From Cutibacterium namnetense (GTDB lineage: Bacteria; Actinomycetota; Actinomycetes; Propionibacteriales; Propionibacteriaceae), in the NCBI RefSeq assembly GCF_001642025.1, contig NZ_LWHO01000005.1, positions 1-64,000 of the forward strand: 64,000 nucleotides of DNA, written 5' to 3'. Both the position numbers and the translations under genes were made by a program. Under the pieces are notes generated by a model that saw nothing but the letters and a program-made list of their open reading frames with translations, had not been told where the DNA came from and searched no databases. Positions 54,540 through 64,000 of the stretch are shown here, in pieces; the stretch's first letter is position 1; each line of letters opens with the position of its first letter.

Positions 54540-55259
54540 TCAGCCCTCGACCGGAAATGGCACATCGTCGAAGAAGGCCAATTCCAAGTCCACTGCCGCG
54601 TTCCAGAATCGAGTAAGTTCCTCAATATGTTCTTGAGCTGAAGTACGTTCAAGCTCATTAACCAAGAACTGCACCCAGGCACGGAATTCCTCACCCCGAT
54701 GCAGATCCACCCAGCCTAGGAATTTGTTGGGTAAATCAGCTTCTGGTTCCGGGGCCTGAATACGAGACGCCCAGTCAAGGTACAGACCTTCCGCCACCAC
54801 CAACAGCACCAACACCGTGGGATAGTGGTGGGTCTCAACAGCCTCACGCATGAGGTTCTCGAAGGAGCGGGTGGGTTCTGACAGCTGCGGATGGGTACGG
54901 TCAGCTTGGGATACTCCAAGTTCATCAAAAGTAGCCTCAAACCAGCCTGATTCCTCACTGCATATCATGCCTAGCTGACGCCCGAAAACGAGTTTCGCGT
55001 TCACAGCATCGGCACGCACGAGGGCCTCGCCTAACAATTCGAGGAAGGGAACGAAGAACTGGTTGTCCTGAATAATATAGTGAGCCAGTTGAGCATCGCC
55101 GAGTTCACCAGCGAACAGCTCGTTGACAAATCGGTGGTTGATCGCCGTGGTCCAGGCTTCGCGGCGTCCGGCAGCAAGCCGGGTAACACATCCACTCGGG
55201 GCCACAGTGATGCCTGCAGTAGCAAGCGGGGCAGACGAAGATGGGGTGAAACCATTCAT
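54540..55259 (-). CDS. TenA-family protein (thiaminase II-like)
   Basis: A 239-residue all-helical TenA/PQQC-fold protein. [23 protein letters not shown] (about residues 55-77), [10 protein letters not shown] and [18 protein letters not shown] match the family, as does a C-terminal [10 protein letters not shown]...[15 protein letters not shown] stretch. TenA salvages thiamine pyrimidine by hydrolysing aminomethyl-pyrimidines. The ATG at 55259 was chosen because residues before it are Arg/His-rich and lack similarity. No TPP riboswitch was found upstream and no thiamine gene is adjacent, so the role is uncertain. Confidence 0.82.
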   Translation of the reverse strand: MNGFTPSSSAPLATAGITVAPSGCVTRLAAGRREAWTTAINHRFVNELFAGELGDAQLAHYIIQDNQFFVPFLELLGEALVRADAVNAKLVFGRQLGMICSEESGWFEATFDELGVSQADRTHPQLSEPTRSFENLMREAVETHHYPTVLVLLVVAEGLYLDWASRIQAPEPEADLPNKFLGWVDLHRGEEFRAWVQFLVNELERTSAQEHIEELTRFWNAAVDLELAFFDDVPFPVEG

Positions 55260-55390
55260 AGCCCCATCGTGACACTGACGCGGCGCATGCGAACCATCGA
55301 TGGGCAAGACAACACCACCGGAAGCCCAGTGGTCTTCCCTGGGGCCGCCACTACCCGGCGCTCGTCAGGGGGTCGCCGACGGTGAGCGGT

Positions 55391-55409
55391 AATTGACAAC
55401 TAATTGACA
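55391..55409. repeat. Short direct repeat (AATTGACA x2)
   Basis: AATTGACA occurs at 55391-55398 and 55402-55409, 11 bases apart start to start, in the gap between the rseP stop and tenA. One helical turn of spacing would suit a protein dimer or two overlapping -35 elements on the plus strand, but no plus-strand gene follows. Confidence 0.5.
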
Positions 55410-55423
55410 GGTATAAGGCTGGG

Positions 55424-56704
55424 TCAGAAAATTTTCACCGGCGATACGACATCTGCAACGACGAGGACCAGCCCCATAACAAGCATGAGCACCCCAATTG
55501 TCCACGCCACCGGCAGCATCATTGCGGTGTCCGCCGAACCCGGATCGGGCCTTCTGGAAAGTTTAAACAGGCCCCGCTTAGCTGCCTCATAAATGGCACC
55601 GGCGATATGTCCACCGTCCATGGGCAGCAGTGGCACGACGTTGAACCAGAACAAGAAGAGATTGAGGCCACCCAACAGACTTGCCCCGGTGGCAATCTTG
55701 TCGCCTAAGGTCAGCTGGGAACTGCCGGCGACATCCCCAGCCACCCGAGAAGCCCCGACGATGCTCATCGGGCTGTTGGCGTCACGGGCCTTACCAGTCG
55801 CCAGATCGGAGGCAACGTTCCAGGTCAGGACCGGGAGTCTGGCCAACGCGCTTAGCGACTGTTTCGACATCGTCCACATCTGGGAGACGGTATCGCCCGG
55901 CCCAGAATGGACGACGACCATTGTCGGGCTGACACCGAGGTAACCCGCTTCGACTGTGCGACCCGGATTATTGAGGTCAGGCACCTCGGTGAGGAGGGTG
56001 TGCGTGGGCGTGAGGCTGACGGAAACACCGTTGCGTTCCACCCCCAGACGCGCCTCGCCGTCACCATTGCCACGGATGAACTCCTGAAGTTGCGACCACG
56101 AATCCACCTGTCGACCATTAAAAGAGACAATGCGATCCCCCGCTCGCAAACCCGCCTCGGCAGCCGGTGCGCGGCGGTCCTTCTGGGTACACGGGCCGCT
56201 GGCCTGGGCGGACTGGACACACGGTGTGACTGCGGCGACCGTCGTCGTCTGGGCTGCTCGTCCGTGAATACCAAAAACCGCCCAGAACAGCAGGAAAGCC
56301 AGCAGCAGATTGGTAAGAATCCCACCGCTCATGATGATGAGACGCTGCCACACCGGCTTGTCACTGAACAGTCGACCCCGGTCGGCGTCAGTAATGTCCT
56401 CAGCTTCGCCAGCACGCGCCTCATCAGCGAGTTTGGTAAGCCGATTGCTGTGTCGGTGGTGGACTTTGGCGGGGTACATCCCGATGAGGCGCACATAGCC
56501 GCCCAGCGGGATCCACTTAAACCCGTACTCAGTTTCACCGCGCGTAAACGACCAGATCCTCGGCCCGAACCCGGCGAAGAACTCAGTGACCTTTACCCCG
56601 AAGATTTTCGCCGGGATGAAGTGGCCGCACTCGTGAAGCAGCACCGAGAGGATGATGAGGCCGAAGAAGACGATTCCTGCCAGCACCTCGACCACAAGTG
56701 TCAC
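55424..56704 (-). CDS. rseP: Site-2 protease RseP / Rip1-type intramembrane metalloprotease
   Basis: A 426-residue M50 protease that cuts membrane-bound regulators such as anti-sigma factors. HECGHF near residue 26 is the zinc-binding HExxH site in the first membrane helix; the third ligand is in PLLPMDGGHIAGA near 365. One PDZ domain lies between (AGLRAGDRIVSFNGRQVDSW). The GTG overlaps the dxr stop by GTGA, a common actinobacterial pairing. Confidence 0.94.
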   Translation of the reverse strand: MTLVVEVLAGIVFFGLIILSVLLHECGHFIPAKIFGVKVTEFFAGFGPRIWSFTRGETEYGFKWIPLGGYVRLIGMYPAKVHHRHSNRLTKLADEARAGEAEDITDADRGRLFSDKPVWQRLIIMSGGILTNLLLAFLLFWAVFGIHGRAAQTTTVAAVTPCVQSAQASGPCTQKDRRAPAAEAGLRAGDRIVSFNGRQVDSWSQLQEFIRGNGDGEARLGVERNGVSVSLTPTHTLLTEVPDLNNPGRTVEAGYLGVSPTMVVVHSGPGDTVSQMWTMSKQSLSALARLPVLTWNVASDLATGKARDANSPMSIVGASRVAGDVAGSSQLTLGDKIATGASLLGGLNLFLFWFNVVPLLPMDGGHIAGAIYEAAKRGLFKLSRRPDPGSADTAMMLPVAWTIGVLMLVMGLVLVVADVVSPVKIF

Positions 56705-57924
56705 CGGCGAATCCCCTCAGCACACAGCTCAGCAGCGCGACGGCGGCCCCATGCGTCAGCAGCCATCACGGCATCGAGAGTGAGGGCCTCGTCACCGACG
56801 TGTCGAGCACCGGGGAGGTCACTCTCCTCACCGGAGAGGTGCTCGTCAAGGACCGCAGCAATAGTGTCGGTGATGTCGAGGAAGCCAATATGTCCGGCAC
56901 AGAAGGCATCGACACAGGACTCGTTGGCCGCATTGAACACGGCCGGCGCGGTACCCGCAGCGTGGCCGGCACGTCGGGCCAGTTCGACGGCTCCGAAGGT
57001 CTCGTTGTCGAGGGGCTCGAAGGTCCACTGGGTAGCCGTCGACCAGTCGCAGCCGGCGGCCGCGTCCGGAAGGCGATCTGGCCAGGACAGTCCCAGGGCT
57101 ATCGGCAACTTCATGTCGGGCGGCGACGCCTGAGCAATGGTGGCGCCATCCCAGAACTCCACCATTGAGTGGACGATGGATTGAGGATGGACGACGACGG
57201 TGATGTCGTCGAGATCAACGTCATAGAGTAGGGCCGCCTCGAGCAGCTCCAGGCCCTTATTGACCAGAGTCGACGAGTTAATGGTGATGACCCGGCCCAT
57301 ATTCCAGGTGGGGTGCTTCATGGCGTCGGCAGCGCTGACGTCGACCAAGGAGGCACGGTCGCGACCGCGGAAAGGTCCACCGGATGCGGTCAAGATGAGG
57401 CGACGCACCTCGTTGCGCCCGCCTCCTCGCAGACACTGAGCGAAAGCAGAGTGCTCGGAATCCACGGCAACGATTTGCCCAGGAGCAGCGGCCTCAGTGA
57501 CCAGACGCCCGCCGACAACCAAGGACTCTTTGTTGGCCAGAGCGAGGGTAGTGCCGGCAGCCAGTGTGGCGAGGGTGGGACGCAGTCCGGCAGCCCCGGT
57601 GATGGCGTTGCAGACGACATCGGCGGGCATAGCTGCGAGCTCTGTCGAGGCATCCGCACCGGTAAGAATTCGAGGATTGGGCACGGCAAGGCCGCGTGAT
57701 CCAGCCTGCACAGTCAAAGCTCGCTGCAACTCCTCAGTAGCATCCTCGCGCGCAATAGCTACGGCGGGGATGGAAAAATCGAGAATCTGCTGAGCCAGTA
57801 AGCCAACATCCGAACCACCTGCCGATATACCAGCGACCTCAAATTTGTCACGACGTGACGAAATGACTTCTAAGGTTTGCGTTCCGATCGAGCCGGTGGA
57901 GCCGAGAATGATGACCTTCTTCAC
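56701..57924 (-). CDS. dxr: 1-deoxy-D-xylulose 5-phosphate reductoisomerase
   Basis: A 407-residue NADPH-dependent enzyme making MEP in the non-mevalonate pathway. ILGSTGSIGTQTLEVI is the nucleotide motif; ALANKESLVVGG and VDSEHSAFAQCL hold substrate and metal residues; SASGGPFRG-type sequence follows as TASGGPFRGRD. The GTG start is close to the divergent hydrolase gene. It is the first gene of the dxr-rseP pair. Confidence 0.97.
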   Translation of the reverse strand: MKKVIILGSTGSIGTQTLEVISSRRDKFEVAGISAGGSDVGLLAQQILDFSIPAVAIAREDATEELQRALTVQAGSRGLAVPNPRILTGADASTELAAMPADVVCNAITGAAGLRPTLATLAAGTTLALANKESLVVGGRLVTEAAAPGQIVAVDSEHSAFAQCLRGGGRNEVRRLILTASGGPFRGRDRASLVDVSAADAMKHPTWNMGRVITINSSTLVNKGLELLEAALLYDVDLDDITVVVHPQSIVHSMVEFWDGATIAQASPPDMKLPIALGLSWPDRLPDAAAGCDWSTATQWTFEPLDNETFGAVELARRAGHAAGTAPAVFNAANESCVDAFCAGHIGFLDITDTIAAVLDEHLSGEESDLPGARHVGDEALTLDAVMAADAWGRRRAAELCAEGIRR

Positions 57925-58020
57925 TCTGCCAGTCTGTCACGGCGTTACCACAATGGTCGAGGTCCACGGCTCTGTTCTTCGGTGCCCCCAGCACTGGTCA
58001 GCGGTCTTACAGTGGGAACC

Positions 58021-59390
58021 ATGACTGACGGTGTTCTCGACCTCGCTGCAGACGTCCTCGAGCAAGCCGGAGCTCACCCTCACCGGCTCGTCGTGCGCCA
58101 GCACGGTCAGGTTGTCGGTCGACGGCGGTGGGCTCCGTGGAGCCCCGACGTTGCGAGTCTCGTCTACTCCTGCTCGAAGACATTCACCTCAGCTGCCGTT
58201 GGCATCGCCGTGGAGCGGGGAGCCTTCGGATACGACGACACCTTGGCCCAGCTGTGGCCGCAAGCCTGCACTGCCAACACCGGACCAATAGCAAGATCCA
58301 TTACGGTTCGCAATGCCCTGTCTATGTCGACCGGTCACTCCGCGGAGCAGCTCCTGGAACCAACATTGGCGTCCCGCCGTCCGCCTGATCTCAACACCGC
58401 CCAGACCCTGCTAGCGACCGAGCCGGATGGTCGCCCTGGGGTCGACTTCGCCTACAACAATCTGGCTACCTGGATGCTGTCGCGGATTGTTGCCCGGCAC
58501 ACCGGCGAGGATGTCGATACCATCATCAGCAAGGAAGTTCTCACCCCGATCGGGGCAGGGGCACACACCTGGGTTCGTGACGCCGATGGCATCCCGCTGG
58601 GGTTCTCAGGGCTGCACATTGACGCCGAGGATCTCTCTGTGTTTGGCCAGCTTCTCCTCGATGAGGGGGTGCATGACGGCACCCGTCTGTTACCCGAGGA
58701 ATGGATCGCACAGCACCGTGTCCGCCAGGTCGACTGCGCCCACGACACCAGTCCGGAATGGGAAATGGGGTACGGCTGGCAGACGTGGATGTCAAGCCAT
58801 GGGTACCGTCTGGACGGGGCCTTCGGCCAGTACGTCCTCATCATCCCCGAGGTTGACGCCGTCATCGTCATGACTAACGACGCCAATGAAGATCCTGACG
58901 ACAAGCAAGCCATTCTCCAAGCGGTGTGGGACCATCTACTGCCTGCTTTAGCCGATGGGTTCCAGCCACAACCCGAGGAAGTAGTGCGCACCCTGCCCAC
59001 CGTGCCTGGAGTATTCGACTCGACAAGGTCGGTGCAGGGAATCGCCTCTGATGGCTCACACATCGTTGTGTCCCCACACCGGGCGAGCCGGAACTGGACG
59101 ATATCGTGGCGCAGCCCGGGGACCTTCAGCCATACCACCGACGAAACCCTCGAAATCGCCGTGGGCCACGAAGAGTGGCGGGCCTCCCACTGTCAAGTCG
59201 GTGACGATGCCATCGACATCGCGGCCAGCGGCGGGTGGCAAGGCGAGACCTTCGTGGCAAGACTATGCGTCGTCTCGACGCCTCACACCCTCACCTTGCG
59301 GATGGCACCGGAAGCCACAACAACCGAGTGGGACAACGAACCGCTCAACCCTGGTGGCTTGCTAGCCCTGGTGTACCCGGAGCCGCGACG

Positions 59391-59394
<4 letters not shown>
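58021..59394 (+). CDS. Beta-lactamase-family serine hydrolase
   Basis: A 457-residue protein with the class C/penicillin-binding fold. The nucleophile motif S-x-x-K is in YSCSKTFTS near residue 51, and Y-x-N is in FAYNNLATW near 145. The C-terminal 110 residues form a separate beta-rich domain. There is no signal peptide, so it is probably a cytoplasmic esterase or peptidase rather than a beta-lactamase. The ATG at 58021 is preferred to the longer frame, which overlaps dxr. It ends in an ATGA overlap with the next gene. Confidence 0.85.
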
Positions 59395-61851
<2,457 letters not shown>

Positions 61852-61876
61852 CTATCACCGGGGCCGCCGCTTACCT

Positions 61877-63094
61877 TTAACTTCCCAGCCCCTCCGATCG
61901 TCCCACAGCCGCCAACTGGCCACAGGCACCGTCGATTTCAGAGCCTCGGGTATCGCGCACCGTCACCGGGATTTTCCAGCGCTCAAGTGTTTGGACGAAG
62001 GCGTCCTGGTCCTCGCAGCGCGAAGCCGTCCAGCGGGAACCCGGCGTCGGATTGAGAGGGATGAGATTGACGTGAGCCCAGGTCCAATCACCCCGACGAC
62101 GGATCTGACGGGCCAGCACTGCAGCACGATCGGCCTGGTCATTGATGTCTTTCATGAGGGCGTACTCGATGGAGACGCGACGCTTAGTCTTTTCGGCATA
62201 GCGCCAGGCGGCATCGAGCAACTCATCGACTTTCCAGCGCCGGTTAACCGGGATGAGCTCGTCACGCAGCTCGTCGTCAGGGGCATGCAGCGAGACAGCG
62301 AGGGTCACCGGGATCCCCTCCTCGGTCAGGGCTTTGATACGCGGCACCAGGCCAACCGTCGAGACGGTGAGGGCTCGGGCGCTCATCCCGACCCCGTCTG
62401 GACCGTCAGCGGTCAGGGTACGGATAGCAGTGAGCACCGAACGGTAATTGGCCATCGGCTCGCCCATGCCCATAAAGACAATGTTATGGACGCGCCCAGA
62501 TGCTCCGGGAACCTTGCCCGCCGCAATGAGGCGATTGGCCGCCAAAACCTGGCTGACGATTTCGGCAGTGGACATATTGCGCTGAATGCCGCCCTGACCA
62601 GTGGCACAAAATGGGCAGGCCATACCGCACCCGGCCTGTGAGGACAAGCACAAGGTGGTGCGCGCCGCGGAGTGACGAGTGGCTGGATAGTACATGAGCA
62701 CCGACTCGACTAGCGCTCCCCCATGCAGCCGCCACAGGTTCTTGACGGTTGTGCCGCGATCGCAAGACTGCTGGGAAACCTCGGTCAACAAGACCGGAAA
62801 CCACGCGTCGGCGATCTCCTGACGGGCCGCCTTGGGTAGGTCAGTCCATTGAGTCGGGTCTACCTCCCACCGCTCAAAGACGTGGGCGGAAATCTGCCGG
62901 GCACGAAAGGCCGGCAGACCGAGATCCTTGACGGCCTGCACTCTTTCCTCGACGCTCAGATCGATCCAGTGACGAGGAGGCTTCGCACGACTCGGGGTAT
63001 TCACGACGACCGGCATCTCCTTGCCCGGCTCAGCGAGCGGCATGGAGGGCAAGGCGAGGCCTGACGTGCTGACGGGATTTCCAGTCGATGACAT
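61877..63094 (-). CDS. rlmN: Dual-specificity 23S rRNA/tRNA adenine C2-methyltransferase RlmN
   Basis: About 405 residues. A radical SAM enzyme methylating A2503 of 23S rRNA and A37 of some tRNAs. The cluster motif CxxxCxxC is in [16 protein letters not shown] near residue 155. [14 protein letters not shown] is a second hallmark, and [15 protein letters not shown] near the end holds the second catalytic Cys. The ATG at 63094 follows a G-rich site; a GTG ten codons upstream is possible. Confidence 0.95.
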   Translation of the reverse strand: MSSTGNPVSTSGLALPSMPLAEPGKEMPVVVNTPSRAKPPRHWIDLSVEERVQAVKDLGLPAFRARQISAHVFERWEVDPTQWTDLPKAARQEIADAWFPVLLTEVSQQSCDRGTTVKNLWRLHGGALVESVLMYYPATRHSAARTTLCLSSQAGCGMACPFCATGQGGIQRNMSTAEIVSQVLAANRLIAAGKVPGASGRVHNIVFMGMGEPMANYRSVLTAIRTLTADGPDGVGMSARALTVSTVGLVPRIKALTEEGIPVTLAVSLHAPDDELRDELIPVNRRWKVDELLDAAWRYAEKTKRRVSIEYALMKDINDQADRAAVLARQIRRRGDWTWAHVNLIPLNPTPGSRWTASRCEDQDAFVQTLERWKIPVTVRDTRGSEIDGACGQLAAVGRSEGLGS

Positions 63095-63157
63095 CACGCC
63101 CCCATTATCCCCACCCGACCACACAAGTCGACGCTTACTAGGTACGGTACAGCGGCG

Positions 63158-63814
63158 TCATCTCGGCGAGCAGCTCTGCACCAGCTCGTAGCAGGCCGGA
63201 TCACCAGGCAGGAGGAAGTGGAATCCCTCAAGAAAGATGATCATGACGAGGTTCGCCACCACAATGAGCGCAAACAGCCACATGATGACGGCGGATACGG
63301 CGTGGGTCTTGACGCCACGAGGGGTAAGCCACGGGGCGAAAACCATCATGACGCCACAAAACGCTATAACGATAGCAAAGGTGATGAAGGCCCACGTGTA
63401 GGTGCTTAGCCCGAAGGCTTTGGAACCATATCCGGGATCCCCTGGCTGAATATGCAACAGGATATGACGTGCTGATTCCGCTGCGCCGAGGATCGCCGAG
63501 AGGATCGACACACCATAGCCCAAGCAAAACTCCGCCATCGTGACGGACCCGCGCCGGGTACGCACAATGATGTAAAGCGGCCCGAGACACGCAAGCATCA
63601 TCGAATATCTCTGAAGCATGCACAGCGGGCATGGGTATTCATGCAACCCGAATTGCACAATAAATCCACCCGCCAGCACCCCAATGTAGGCCAGCAGGAA
63701 GAGGTTCGCTCCCCAGAAGCCCACGCTTGGCAATATCCGCCGTACTCCAGTCGGGATTCGCTCCGCATCCGACAGCGTCTCGCCGTCGACTCTAGTGTCG
63801 TCGTTCCTCACCAT
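63158..63814 (-). CDS. dsbB: DsbB-family disulfide bond formation membrane protein
   Basis: A 218-residue membrane protein with four to five hydrophobic helices. The quinone-proximal Cys pair is in YPCPLCMLQRYSMM near residue 60, the standard DsbB site. Instead of a Cys pair in the second periplasmic loop, two Cys are at the extreme C terminus (DPACYELVQSC). The start overlaps the stop of the 53-residue membrane protein gene upstream. It would reoxidise an extracytoplasmic thiol oxidase, consistent with the many exported Cys proteins here. Confidence 0.87.
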   Translation of the reverse strand: MVRNDDTRVDGETLSDAERIPTGVRRILPSVGFWGANLFLLAYIGVLAGGFIVQFGLHEYPCPLCMLQRYSMMLACLGPLYIIVRTRRGSVTMAEFCLGYGVSILSAILGAAESARHILLHIQPGDPGYGSKAFGLSTYTWAFITFAIVIAFCGVMMVFAPWLTPRGVKTHAVSAVIMWLFALIVVANLVMIIFLEGFHFLLPGDPACYELVQSCSPR

Positions 63815-63969
63815 GACAGCCCCAGATTACTCGTCGCATGTAACGACAACAGAACCACGCAAAAACCCGCGATAATCATGACGGACACAATGAATATCGA
63901 CTTCCTGATACCACGCAGTATCATTGTCAATACCAACGCAGCAATGAGGACCATAATAGTGATGTCCAT
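63808..63969 (-). CDS. 53-residue two-helix membrane microprotein upstream of dsbB (DUF5993-like)
   Basis: The minus strand from ATG at 63969 encodes 53 residues: two hydrophobic helices separated by a basic turn (RGIRKS), ending HATSNLGLSW. The stop TGA lies inside the dsbB start (ATGGTGA), so translation is coupled. A GGGG-containing site precedes the ATG. Size, topology, the C-terminal HAT...LxLSW pattern and the position beside dsbB fit the DUF5993 family as I recall it. Function unknown; a DsbB partner or stabiliser is inference. Confidence 0.78.
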   Translation of the reverse strand: MDITIMVLIAALVLTMILRGIRKSIFIVSVMIIAGFCVVLLSLHATSNLGLSW

Positions 63970-64000
63970 CTGCGCCCCTATCTATACTTAATAGTTACGA

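Noticed and set aside
55260-55423. TPP riboswitch upstream of tenA
   Set aside because: The conserved CTGAGA and ACC-type core elements were not found on the minus strand.
63641-63991. Plus-strand frame of 116 codons at the right edge
   Set aside because: It is antisense to dsbB and to the membrane microprotein, which has better coding features and an overlapping stop/start.

Overview
The window is chromosomal DNA of a high-GC actinobacterium, almost certainly Cutibacterium (Propionibacterium) acnes or a very close relative. The protein content fits this: a PPA1498-type metallophosphoesterase, the 'anchored repeat' ABC transporter locus first defined in P. acnes, a zinc-ribbon L28, and the rimP-nusA-ylxR-infB core. 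No rRNA, tRNA, CRISPR array, transposase or phage gene was seen.

Layout. 1-4567: a poly-G tract at the left edge, then a GH38 alpha-mannosidase coupled to a clan GH-A glycosidase. 4618-11337: short housekeeping units (a degenerate SDR, coaD-rsmD, a flavin-binding protein, recG, rpmB, rnj). 11503-19023, minus strand: poxB, an LmeA-like protein, dapB, pnp, rpsO and ribF. 19166-22395: a glycine betaine/proline ABC transporter. 22728-23995: truB and a cupin. 24483-30670, plus strand: a glucitol/sorbitol PTS operon with its own regulator (broken by an amber codon), GutM, IIC, IIBC, IIA, an HPr paralogue and a glycerol-1-phosphate dehydrogenase-like enzyme. 30734-39470, minus strand: rbfA, a four-gene secreted-protein/ABC cassette, infB, ylxR, nusA and rimP. 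39597-45078: a ferritin-like lipoprotein, a TSUP permease, the metallophosphoesterase and proS. 45271-52134, plus strand: a five-gene zinc-type ABC transporter with wall-spanning repeat proteins. 52356-63969: GNAT, ispG, tenA, rseP, dxr, a serine hydrolase coupled to a LOG-like protein, gdhA, rlmN, dsbB and a 53-residue membrane microprotein that overlaps dsbB.

The translation cluster that is usually continuous (rimP-nusA-ylxR-infB-rbfA-truB-ribF-rpsO-pnp) is interrupted here by three accessory modules: the ABC/secreted-protein cassette, the sorbitol operon with the cupin, and the betaine transporter. These modules hold most of the oddities. The secreted protein's signal peptide is thrown out of frame by a perfect 8-bp tandem repeat, which would also affect three downstream genes joined by 4-nt overlaps. 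The sorbitol operon has a nonsense-split regulator and a IIA subunit without the usual phospho-histidine. The zinc locus has a solute-binding protein interrupted by what looks like a circularly permuted copy of the surface repeat, and its promoter carries a Zur-like palindrome.

Gene starts were moved inward from the longest reading frame wherever a Shine-Dalgarno sequence, overlap or family alignment pointed to a shorter protein. All family assignments come from reading motifs and from memory of the families; no database search was run.
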